Shown: positions 19,678 through 28,600 of the stretch, in pieces
How positions within the stretch are numbered: the stretch's first letter is position 1
Layout of the letters: each line of letters starts with the position of its first letter
DNA from: a virus
Virus record (IMG/VR): IMGVR_UViG_3300025132_000087
Location: 1-43,049 of that record
Length of the DNA: 43,049 bases
Direction: 5' to 3' (one strand)
Made by a program: the position numbers and the translations under genes
Notes under the pieces: model-generated
What the model saw: only the letters and a program-made list of their open reading frames with translations
What the model was told of the DNA's origin: nothing
Database searches by the model: none

Positions 19678-20199
19678 ATGAATGATCTTGGCTCACTAGC
19701 AACAAAAATAGTAAATTACGAGTTTCCAGATGACACTGGAAGATTTCCCGTGTCTTATGTTTCTGGTTGGCTTGAGGCCAATATTGGCGAGCTTAACGGT
19801 CTAACTAATGAAGAGTTTTATGTTAATGATACGGGGGCTATAGAAATTGCTACTGGCTCAGGTTTATTGCCGATTGAAGAAAACATTTTTTCAACCCTTT
19901 ATGAAATCCACTATTACGAAAAAGCTTCTAGGGATTCTCTTCGTGAGTTCACTTATGGAGGAGATACAGACTGGATAACTCTAAAAGAGGGCGATACTAC
20001 CATTCAAAGACAGAATAAAAACTCTGTTGCCAAAACATATAGAGAATTGAAGGTTAATACCTCTGATCGTTTAAATGACTTAGTTGGCCGCTATAATCAA
20101 TATAAGTCTTCTCCCTTGCAGGTGTTTGGTCGAGATGGGATTGATCCTGTTGACAATATTGACGCATACCAATCTACAAGCTCTTACAGAACATTTTAA
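19678..20199 (+). CDS. Putative head-tail connector (adaptor) protein
   Basis: A 173-residue acidic protein; its first half has YVSGWLEANIGELNGLTNEE and its middle STLYEIHYYEKASRD, resembling helical adaptor proteins that bind the portal ring. It is the first of a chain of four abutting genes running to 22156. Function is inferred from position and size. A one-base overlap (TAATG) joins it to the next gene. Confidence 0.55.
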   Translation: MNDLGSLATKIVNYEFPDDTGRFPVSYVSGWLEANIGELNGLTNEEFYVNDTGAIEIATGSGLLPIEENIFSTLYEIHYYEKASRDSLREFTYGGDTDWITLKEGDTTIQRQNKNSVAKTYRELKVNTSDRLNDLVGRYNQYKSSPLQVFGRDGIDPVDNIDAYQSTSSYRTF

Positions 20200-20648
20200 T
20201 GGCTTCATTACTTACATCTACTCAAAAGTCAGCAATCCAAAGTGCGTTAAGCGAAGTCCACGACACTTTCGCTAGAGATATTTATGTCTACATTGAGAAG
20301 AAGGTAACTACAAGACCCGCTAATTTGAACTACAATCCGCTGTATGGTAGGACTAAGGATGATTCTAGGTTGAGTTCGCAAACTACGCTAGTTAAGCATA
20401 CAGTGCAAGCTAGGGTCAGCTACGCGCCAAATCAGGGTGAGTCTGTAGTAGATGGTAAAGCGCAATTTAATTTAACTGCTTCTCATGGTAAGGTGAGAAT
20501 CAAAGTTGATTCAGATGGTTACGATAAGGTAAAGGATTCTAGTAGGATTGAAATTGATGATGTTTTATTTACTGTGGATACTGATGCTAAAAATGTAGGG
20601 CCATTCTCGACTCAATACTATACTGTATTCCTTAAACGAGAAAACTAA
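20199..20648 (+). CDS. Putative head closure (neck) protein
   Basis: A 149-residue, strand-rich protein (VKHTVQARVSYAPNQGESVV, then HGKVRIKVDSDGYDKVKDSS and RIEIDDVLFTVDT), consistent with a small beta-barrel stopper/head-closure fold. The order adaptor, closure, tail-completion, terminator is common to long-tailed phages. It overlaps both neighbours by one base. Confidence 0.58.
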   Translation: MASLLTSTQKSAIQSALSEVHDTFARDIYVYIEKKVTTRPANLNYNPLYGRTKDDSRLSSQTTLVKHTVQARVSYAPNQGESVVDGKAQFNLTASHGKVRIKVDSDGYDKVKDSSRIEIDDVLFTVDTDAKNVGPFSTQYYTVFLKREN

Positions 20649-21274
20649 TGGCTAAAGCATTTCTATCAGCAACGAGGTTTCAAGTAACTATAGATAAGGC
20701 TGCACTTCTCAAAGAAGTGACTGCTGGTAGCAATGGTAAGGTCACTGGGCGAGAAGTAAGAAAATATGTTGTTCCTATTATTGAAGATGCACAAAAAACT
20801 TTAATTAAAGATTTTTTTAATCATTCTGTTACGAAAGAAATTAAAGCTGGGCCAAATGCATCAAATAGCTCTGGCTCCTTGGGTGGTTATGGCAACCTTT
20901 TTTCTTTTATTGGTTTTAATAAGGGGTCTGACCCAACAGCAGGAATTGAAAAAATATTAAAACAAAAACTTGTAGTTACAGTTCGGGCGATATCTAGTGG
21001 GAGGTTTAAGATATCTATCGCAAACCCCCCTTCTCAAGACGAGCTTTTTAGTGTTTCCCAGTTACCTTGGGCTAGTGGATCTAGCTGGGCAGAGGGTATA
21101 GAAAAAGGAATATCTAACCTTGGCTCTTTTTTATATAGAAGCAAAGGTGTTGGCAATTCTAGAGCTGGAACGGGGATACAAGTGTTAAAGAATTTAAGAT
21201 CCACCAGCTTCCAAACTCAACCCTACATCTCTAAACTTGTAGATAAGTTTTACAAAAACATTATAAAATTTTAA
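20648..21274 (+). CDS. Putative tail completion / neck protein
   Basis: A 208-residue basic protein starting MAKAFLSATRFQVTIDKAAL. A region of VPIIEDAQKTLIKDFFNHSV and a glycine/serine loop resembles HK97 gp10-like minor tail or neck proteins, which are often basic and bear the signature of dimerising helices. The assignment comes from gene order plus this general pattern. Confidence 0.55.
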   Translation: MAKAFLSATRFQVTIDKAALLKEVTAGSNGKVTGREVRKYVVPIIEDAQKTLIKDFFNHSVTKEIKAGPNASNSSGSLGGYGNLFSFIGFNKGSDPTAGIEKILKQKLVVTVRAISSGRFKISIANPPSQDELFSVSQLPWASGSSWAEGIEKGISNLGSFLYRSKGVGNSRAGTGIQVLKNLRSTSFQTQPYISKLVDKFYKNIIKF

Positions 21275-21277
21275 AAA

Positions 21278-22156
21278 ATGAAAGCTCAATTTGATCAAAA
21301 TTTATTATCCAGCTTTTACTTATGGTTAGAGAACCGTTTGTTGAAGTCTGACACTAAGGCTTATATTACTGGGCTAGACAATAATTTTCGTTATGTGGAT
21401 TTTGATGATATCCCCGCTGATATGGTTGGTTATCAGGGCGAGTATCGTCAACTGGTCGCTGATTATGATATTGATACTGTAAACTCTGGGTTTATGGTGG
21501 ACGGGGGTTTTGTTACTGGAGATTCTAGCGCAAATGGAGGAGTCTATACTGATTACCAAAATGGAAGACTTTTGTTCCCCGCAGCCTCTGGAACTGATTT
21601 AAACGTATCTGGAACCTATTCCGTAAAAGAAGTAAATACTTACATCTCTCACGATGATGATGTAGAATTTTTGGTATATTCTGATTTTTTAGAAAATGGA
21701 CAAGATTCGCCTTACTTTTACAATGAGACAGGAATTATAGACAAAGGAGCTTATTTCCTTCCAGCTTGTTTCGTTTCTCTAGCTTCTTCTGAGAATGAAG
21801 AGTTCGCATTTGGTGGGGAGGAAAGCACTGAAAGTAGGGTTCGTGTCATGATTTTAACTAAAGATTCTTATATTTTAGATTCTGTTATTTCTAGACTTAG
21901 AGATACCGTAAGAGAAAAGGTAACTCATATTCCTTATGAAAGCTTCCCATATGCTTATTCTTATTCTGTAAAGGATTTTCCTTATACCTATACTGGTATT
22001 GTAGGAGATCAAGGGAGTAACCCTCTATGCTCTTATATTGATCGTGTTACAGCTTCAAAAGTTGTTTCGGAAGCTCTACGAGAAAAACTAAACAAGGACT
22101 TCTCAATCGCTTTCTTAGACTTCGATTTATTAACCTATCGTTTCCCAAGGTCTTAA
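21278..22156 (+). CDS. Putative tail terminator protein
   Basis: A 292-residue protein. The C-terminal half (SRVRVMILTKDSYILDSVIS, then RLRDTVREKVTHIPYE) has the strand-helix layout of tail-terminator proteins that cap the tail tube. The N-terminal ~160 residues are a tyrosine/aspartate-rich insertion not usual for the family. It is placed just before the tail tube gene, as expected. Moderate confidence. Confidence 0.5.
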   Translation: MKAQFDQNLLSSFYLWLENRLLKSDTKAYITGLDNNFRYVDFDDIPADMVGYQGEYRQLVADYDIDTVNSGFMVDGGFVTGDSSANGGVYTDYQNGRLLFPAASGTDLNVSGTYSVKEVNTYISHDDDVEFLVYSDFLENGQDSPYFYNETGIIDKGAYFLPACFVSLASSENEEFAFGGEESTESRVRVMILTKDSYILDSVISRLRDTVREKVTHIPYESFPYAYSYSVKDFPYTYTGIVGDQGSNPLCSYIDRVTASKVVSEALREKLNKDFSIAFLDFDLLTYRFPRS

Positions 22157-22160
22157 ATCG

Positions 22161-22171
22161 GTGTATTTAAA
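22161..22171 (+). promoter_or_regulatory. GTGTAWT motif before tail tube gene
   Basis: GTGTATTTAAA lies 18 bases before the ATG at 22190, a longer leader than most of the other copies. Confidence 0.4.
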
Positions 22172-22189
22172 GTAAACCTTTTTATAAAA

Positions 22190-23461
22190 ATGGCTACAAG
22201 AACTAGAGTAATTTCACAAAATAAAGCAGTCTATGTATCTCCCACTGGATGGGACATATATGCTGGACACAATGCTGGAACCACAGTAACTGGAAGAAGT
22301 ATGATAACAGGTCATCAACTTCATCGTGTTGACACCTTTTCCTTCGAAATGGATCTTGCTGGAACGCGCCAAGACGTTAGAGAATTTGGTCAATTAGCAC
22401 GAATCGGAACTATCAACCTTGAAGAAATCAATCCAACTTTAAGTTTTGGTTACTTTTTGGGAGATGGAGAAAATGAGTTAGCTCTTGGTTTCCATAAAAC
22501 AGCCACGGGAGTTTCGGATTCAACTGGTCAGATGTGTTCTGGTCAATTATCAGAACATCCTATTCTCAGTGAGCGGAACGTTTATCTTTTAACAGTTGAA
22601 GAGGGAAAAGATGCTTTTGCGATGGAAAATAGCAATGAAATGAAGACAGAAGAAGACAAGCATGATGTTGTTGGATTTGGAAACTGTTTCATTTCTAGCT
22701 ACAGTGCGAACTTCGCCATTGGAGAAATCCCAAGGGCTGATATCGAGATGCAAGCTTCTAATGTCGTTTTCTATACTGGAATTAACTCTGGACTCCTTAA
22801 TCCATCATTGGATCTAGCGGGGGAAAGAAACTTTAGTGGAACGACTCAACTTCCTGCTCCTGACACTGGAGCTGAAGTTCCTCTTGTTCTTCGCCCTCAA
22901 GATGTAAGCGTTAGTTTTGACGAAGCAGCAGGTGCAGTTGGCGATGGTGTTGCTCCAATTGGTGGGCCTTCCTTTAGTGCTCTGCCTATTCAAAGTGCTT
23001 CTATTGAACTTCCACTAGCTCGCGAAGTTATTCAGGCTCTTGGTAATGAGTTAGCTTACGCTAAACTACTTGAATTCCCAATTGACGTAACTATGAACCT
23101 CAGTTCTCTTACTAGGGACTTTGCTTCAGGCGCACTTGAATATGCTTTAACTGGAGCGGCTGAGAATAATAAAACTGACATCACATTGAACATTACAGAA
23201 CCCGGCGTGGCAGGGCATACACTCAGGTATATCCTTAAGGGAGCAGTTCTTGACAATCAGTCCTTCTCACAAGGACTTGATGACAACGAAACTGTTGATC
23301 TCACTTTCTCTGCTCAAATTGGAGGTGCTGATACCACTACTCAAGGTTTGTTCTTCTTGCCACAGGAGAATAGGGCTGTTCCTGCCTTTACTCCTGTCAG
23401 TGGACAGGCAAACAAAGAGGATGATCAGCCAATCAAAGTTATCGGCGGGGCTGGCGCTTAA
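22190..23461 (+). CDS. Major tail tube protein
   Basis: A 423-residue protein rich in strands, with repeated (I/V)-(S/T) patterns such as DTFSFEMDLAGTRQDVREFG and ADIEMQASNVVFYTGINSG, and a C-terminal SQGLDDNETVDLTFSAQIGG segment. Such features fit tail tube proteins whose hexameric rings stack between the neck and tail tip. It stands alone between a GTGTAWT motif and a strong terminator, as suits an abundant structural protein. Confidence 0.7.
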   Translation: MATRTRVISQNKAVYVSPTGWDIYAGHNAGTTVTGRSMITGHQLHRVDTFSFEMDLAGTRQDVREFGQLARIGTINLEEINPTLSFGYFLGDGENELALGFHKTATGVSDSTGQMCSGQLSEHPILSERNVYLLTVEEGKDAFAMENSNEMKTEEDKHDVVGFGNCFISSYSANFAIGEIPRADIEMQASNVVFYTGINSGLLNPSLDLAGERNFSGTTQLPAPDTGAEVPLVLRPQDVSVSFDEAAGAVGDGVAPIGGPSFSALPIQSASIELPLAREVIQALGNELAYAKLLEFPIDVTMNLSSLTRDFASGALEYALTGAAENNKTDITLNITEPGVAGHTLRYILKGAVLDNQSFSQGLDDNETVDLTFSAQIGGADTTTQGLFFLPQENRAVPAFTPVSGQANKEDDQPIKVIGGAGA

Positions 23462-23483
23462 TCCCACTAAAAAACTCACAAAG

Positions 23484-23514
23484 CAGCCTCACCGAAAGGT
23501 GGGGCTGTTTTTTT
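23484..23514 (+). terminator. Strong intrinsic terminator after the tail tube gene
   Basis: Ten-bp stem CAGCCTCACC/GGTGGGGCTG with GAAA loop and seven T, followed directly by a GTGTAAT motif. Confidence 0.92.
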
Positions 23515-23525
23515 GTGTAATATAT
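23515..23525 (+). promoter_or_regulatory. GTGTAWT motif at the terminator edge
   Basis: GTGTAATATAT begins at the base after the T-tract and ends five bases before the ATG at 23531. Confidence 0.5.
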
Positions 23526-23530
23526 AAAGA

Positions 23531-23917
23531 ATGAAGGTTTACCAACAAGTTTCGGGTTACGAAGAATCAATTACAAATTTAAACATTTCTATTGATGATA
23601 CTTTCTCGGGATTCTCTGTAGCTGCTGGGACTGGAGATGTTGTTGCTGGAGAAGGAGGCAGCACAGGATTACTTAATAGTGGCTTTGTTTTTTCTGGAAA
23701 CGTGGGGTATATTTTTGATCAATCAGGTAGATTTGTTGGGGGTTATTCTGCTAATGATTCATTTGATATTTCAGTTCACATGAAGAGAAATAACACTTAT
23801 TCTTACTTCATTGATGATGTTCTAATCGCAAATAATGTCTCTGGTTCAACTGGCTTTGATTACATTGAGTTTGAAAAACATGGAGATTCCACTCTTGAGA
23901 TCGAATATATTTTCTAG
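23531..23917 (+). CDS. Small hypothetical tail-region protein
   Basis: A 128-residue, strand-rich acidic protein starting MKVYQQVSGYEESITNLNIS. Pieces such as YSYFIDDVLIANNVSGSTGF look like a lectin-like or jelly-roll fragment. It may be a minor tail or capsid-surface protein, but I see no direct family signature. Confidence 0.55.
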   Translation: MKVYQQVSGYEESITNLNISIDDTFSGFSVAAGTGDVVAGEGGSTGLLNSGFVFSGNVGYIFDQSGRFVGGYSANDSFDISVHMKRNNTYSYFIDDVLIANNVSGSTGFDYIEFEKHGDSTLEIEYIF

Positions 23918-23967
23918 TATTTGTTGATATATTTGTTTTTTTTACGATAATATTTCGTAAAAAGTTT

Positions 23968-24750
23968 ATGAAAGAGCTGTATTCATTCCCGATTAAGAGA
24001 AAAGTAAAGCAAAAAGTCTCGATAGAAAAAGAGAATGCTAAAGGGGAGATCGTAGAAACCTCAAAAATAAAGACCAAAACTGTCTCTAATAGAGTTATTT
24101 TCGCCAAACCTTCTTTTGCTGATATTGAAAATGCAGAGTTCTTTTATGGACAGCAGTATAATGATTTTATCAATGCTGGTTATTTGACACGATTCTTGCT
24201 TAACAACAAAATTGGCGACTCAGGAGGATCTTCTTCTAAGTTGAGTAGCGAGATAATCAATAAGGCTTTTGTTGATAATATGGAAGCAGCCAAGGTTATT
24301 GAATTCTATGAGGGTCAGAAAGATCTGAATGAAGAGCAAGAAAAAAAACTTAAAGAAGCAAAAGAGACATTTGCTGAAACGCAAAGAACTGTAGCAGAGT
24401 TCGAAGAATTTTATCGAATTCAATATAACCAGACGGCAGAAGCAAAAGCAGAGCAGAAGCTTATTGAGTGGTTTATTTTTAACTTTTCTTATTATGAAGA
24501 TAAAGTGAATGATTCCGTGGAGCTTTTTCCCTTATTCTTGGGAGACGATTTTGATCAAAAGCGAGCGCATTACTTGCAGTTGTGCGAAGATGAGGAAGAT
24601 ATTGAAGACATTTCTCTTTTAGACAACAAAGCAATTTTTGATTTATCCTTTCATACTTTGGCTAGGGTCGCTAATTTGTGGTATAACAAAATGGGGGCGA
24701 ATCAAAAAGAGATCGAAGAGAAAATGAAAGATGTCTTCGGTGATGAATGA
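23968..24750 (+). CDS. Putative tail assembly chaperone, first of pair
   Basis: A 260-residue acidic, helical protein located where the tail chaperones (lambda G/GT equivalents) sit before the tape measure. It contains AETQRTVAEFEEFYRIQYNQ and an acidic end. It overlaps the next gene by ATGA; the second product lies in the -1 frame relative to the first, but no standard slippery heptamer is visible at the overlap, so re-initiation is more likely than frameshifting. Confidence 0.55.
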   Translation: MKELYSFPIKRKVKQKVSIEKENAKGEIVETSKIKTKTVSNRVIFAKPSFADIENAEFFYGQQYNDFINAGYLTRFLLNNKIGDSGGSSSKLSSEIINKAFVDNMEAAKVIEFYEGQKDLNEEQEKKLKEAKETFAETQRTVAEFEEFYRIQYNQTAEAKAEQKLIEWFIFNFSYYEDKVNDSVELFPLFLGDDFDQKRAHYLQLCEDEEDIEDISLLDNKAIFDLSFHTLARVANLWYNKMGANQKEIEEKMKDVFGDE

Positions 24751-25604
24751 ACAAAGAAAGTTCACTACTCTTAGATATACTGCGTGGTTACAGTAAAATA
24801 ACTTACAAGTATAAAAACTATTATTTCAAACACTTTGGGGTGTATGATAGCTTAAAGCTTGAAGAGTTTGAGCTAGATTGTATTAACCAAGCTAAAAAGC
24901 AAGGCATCAAGAGTAAAGATGAGCTTTTAGAGTTGGCAATAAAAAGAGGGGGTTGGTCAAAAGAGGAGGAGTCTTCAATGAAAGACTTAAAATGGATGAT
25001 CGACAAGTCTAGAAAAGCTTCTGCGAAAATATCAGACAACAACGCTCGAAAAGCTTTTGAAGATTCTATTACGAAACAAGTAGATCAGCTTGCTCAATTA
25101 GAAGCCAAAAAGAATCAGTTCACTAATCATAGTGCTGAAAATCTTGGGAAAAGAAAAAGGGCTAATAAGGAAATAAGTTTCAGTCTCTTTTACGATAAGG
25201 AGATGACTAGAAATGTAAACGAGGAAGATTTGTTTTTTTTAATTTCAGAAGTTAATTTAAAGATACAAGAATTAACAAATGTTGAGAATTTATTAAAAGT
25301 TGCTTATGAGTCTTACTTTTTTGATATATATTGTTTGAATTATAGAAATCCAAGTCAGATTCTTGACACAAATATTTACAAAATAACAATATGGCAAAAA
25401 AACTTATTATCTTACGCCTCCGTCCTTTTAAATAAACTTAAAAATCTTGATATTCCTGATGATATTAGGGAAGATGCCGTAAAGGTGTATAACTTCCAGC
25501 CAAAAGAAGATGTAGCTAAGGGAGATAAAGTCACAGAAGGAGTCTCTGACCTTAGAGCTAAAATGTCACAAAAAGGAGGAAAGCTGACTGCTGATGACTT
25601 TTAG
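24747..25604 (+). CDS. Putative tail assembly protein, second of pair
   Basis: A 285-residue, mostly helical, lysine/glutamate-rich protein. It begins MNKESSLLLDILRGYSKITY and has a long charged helix around 80-150. The position directly before the tape measure fits a chaperone that coats the tape measure, although its length exceeds that of typical GT proteins. The stop codon TAG shares its G with the GTGTAWT motif upstream of the tape measure. Confidence 0.5.
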   Translation: MNKESSLLLDILRGYSKITYKYKNYYFKHFGVYDSLKLEEFELDCINQAKKQGIKSKDELLELAIKRGGWSKEEESSMKDLKWMIDKSRKASAKISDNNARKAFEDSITKQVDQLAQLEAKKNQFTNHSAENLGKRKRANKEISFSLFYDKEMTRNVNEEDLFFLISEVNLKIQELTNVENLLKVAYESYFFDIYCLNYRNPSQILDTNIYKITIWQKNLLSYASVLLNKLKNLDIPDDIREDAVKVYNFQPKEDVAKGDKVTEGVSDLRAKMSQKGGKLTADDF

Positions 25605-25614
25605 TGTATTTAAT
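25604..25614 (+). promoter_or_regulatory. GTGTAWT motif before tape measure gene
   Basis: GTGTATTTAAT overlaps the last base of the preceding stop codon and ends four bases before the ATG at 25619. Confidence 0.45.
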
Positions 25615-25618
25615 TACA

Positions 25619-28600
25619 ATGGCTGCTCCACTAAATATTAATGCTAATTTAAACCTAAACCCAGCTAGTATCAATGCCTCTGCAAAGCAGGTGCAGCAAG
25701 CTTTAGGTAGGATTACAGGTCAAGCTTCTGAGTTTCAAAAATCGCTAGATGCCTCTACTGCTCGTGTTTTTGCGTTCGGAGCAACGACTGCTGTTATTAA
25801 TGGAGTAACTCAATCATTTAAAGCTCTCCTCTCTACTACAATAACAGTTCAATCTAAATTGGTTGAAATTAACTCGATTTTGGGAGCAGGAGCTTCGGAG
25901 TTTAATAAATATAGAAATTCAATTTTTCAAGTAGCCAAAGTTACAGGGCAGTCATTTGAGACTGTAGCTGAAGGTGCTGCTGAACTTGCGAGGCAGGGTT
26001 TGAGCGCTACAGAAAGTGCTAAAAGGTTGCAAGCTTCCCTTATATTAACCAGAATATCTGGACTGGGAGCAGAACAGTCTGTAAAAGCTTTGACGGCAGC
26101 TATGAATGGTTTTACCTCTGCTGGACTTACTGCGGAGCAAGTGGTCAACAAAATTGTTGCTGTTGATACCGCTTTCGCTGTTTCCGCTCAAGATCTTGCG
26201 GAGGGTTTTAGCCGAGCTGGGTCTACGGCTGAAGATGCTGGAGTTAGTTTTGATCAACTGCTGGGACTAATTACTGCTGTTGAGCAGAGAACTGCGCGAG
26301 GTGGAGCTGTTATCGGTAACGCTTTTAAATCAATTTTTACTCGCTTGAGTAGGGGAACTACTATTGAAGATCTTAAATCGTTGGGAGTTGAGATTGATGC
26401 TACCCAGAGTGGAATTCAAAAACTCCAAGCGCTTTCTAAAGCTTTAGAAAATATATCAGATCCCACTATAGCAAGTCAAATTAAAGAACTCGCTGGTGGA
26501 GTTTTCCAAATCAACGTTGTTAGTGCTGCGTTAAAAGACATTGGTAGTGATGCTTCTGTTTTTGGACAAGCTACAGAAAAATCTTTTAATGCTACTAATG
26601 AAGCTACAAGTAAAAACGTTGCACTTAATGAGCAGCTTTCAGCTCAAATTAATTCCCTTGTTGTCTCTGTTACAAGCTTAGGAGAAAAACTAGGTGGTAT
26701 TACTTTCGGGCCACTTTTAAAGAATTTAGTTGGGCTTGCCACTAAATTTTCAGAGATGCTTGATGGAGCATTAGATCCAGAAAAGGGTAATAAGTTCATA
26801 CAGTCAATGTTCAAAATTATTGGAGGTTTCATATCTGGGCCGGGGTTGGCTATCTTTACAGTTGCTTTCGCTAAAATTTTTGGAACAGTTCTTAAATTTG
26901 CTAAAGAAGGATTTAAGACTGTTATGCAGATGGGTTCCGCTACCGAAAGAATTAAGAATATTGAAGGTGGTATTGTTGGGTTATTACAAAAAGACGCTAA
27001 CTTAAGAAAGACACTTGCAAGCACCACAGCGACACAGGCTCAAAAAGAACAAGCTGTAATCGCGGCTATTCAAAAAGAGAATATGCTGTTAACTCAACAA
27101 GAACAGCTAGTAAGGAGTATAGCTAGACAAGCTGCTGCGAGAGGCGTTACAGGATTTAGTGGAACAGCTGGTTTCACTGGTAAGCGAGGCAAGCGCTTCG
27201 CTGCTGGAGGAGCAGGAGAAATGGAGCCAGACTTGATGACTGCCATGATGAATGAGGCTAGAGATGCTCCTAGAGGAGCAACGCCTTATGTTACTAATTT
27301 TAGAGGCAAACCTGCTGTTATGAATACTTCCGAAATGCAAGTTCGCATCAATGGAAGAGAAGAGATTTTGCGTCAAGATCAAATTCCTAGATTCAACAAA
27401 GGCTCTGGCCTAGCAAGAAAGCAACGCCGTAGTGCTTTAAATAGAGATGGACAATTCATCATGATGCATGGTGAAAGAACTGGCTACAAACTAAATCGTT
27501 TTTTCATGGGCGTAGATCCAAGAGGAGGCGCTACCAAGGCAACTAAAAGCCCGACTGAAACCAATAAAACCTTAGTCAATGTTCCTACATATGGAATTCC
27601 TAGAAGTAAAAAAGGTATTGGAGATATTAATACTATAGTAGAAAAACTAAGGAATACCAGTCTCGATGAGGCAATAAGAGTAGCTAGAGCGATCTCTAAC
27701 AATAAAATGCCGAATAAGAAGAAGTCTGCTATAAGAAGTGCTATCTCTTCGCAAATTAACAAAGGAACGGTTAGAGCTTTCGCAGGAAATATCCAAGAAT
27801 TAGGGTTAGGAAGTTTATTAACAGATGATAAGTTTAACGATTACGTTTCACAAGGCACTGGATCTACCTTTGACTTAAATCTATCTGGGCAAAAAGCTCT
27901 GAAAGGATTCTATGATGTTAGGAGACATAGAGCTACGACTGGTGAGGTAAAAGGATCAGGAAATGATGCTTTAGCAGCAGATACCGCTAGAAAGATATTC
28001 CGAGTTTCAAACATGGGGGCAGCCATTCATTCTTCAAGGAATAAACAAGGATTAGCTTCAGGTTCGGATTTCAAAAAAAACTATCCAAGTGGAGTTCGAT
28101 TATTAGGTAGGAGAGGCAAACCAGTAGGCCCAGTAATAAAGAACCTATCAACGATCAATAAGGGTCTGGGCATGACTAGCGGTTCCAATGCGTCAAAGGC
28201 CCAGATTGATCAGAAATTTGTTAGAATGTCAAAAGGCTCATTGCCCAACCTCAAAATCAAAAGATACAATGAAGGGTCTATGATGGGCGGCATAGACCCC
28301 ATGATGATGATGATGATGATTGGAGGTTTAGGTGGCTCTGTCGAAAGAAATAAAAGCGCTGTAGAACAAAGAAAACAAGATAAAAAGAGGATGCGGGAAA
28401 TTAAAGCACGGATTGACCGTGCCTCACGGCGTGCCCGTGCCAACGCTGCACCTTCCTCAAGGGCGAGTAGATTGACTTCTCGTTTGAGTGCAGGATTTAG
28501 AAATACTTTAGGAAATAAAACCCCCTCTCTAAGAGGAGGCATTGGGCTTAGTGTAGCTGGGCAAGCTATAAGTTCTTTAGCTCCGGGTGCAGGAGGGCTG

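Noticed and set aside
24700-24760. Programmed frameshift between the two pre-tape-measure genes
   Set aside because: No canonical slippery heptamer is seen at the overlap, and the second ORF has its own ATG and a full-length product.
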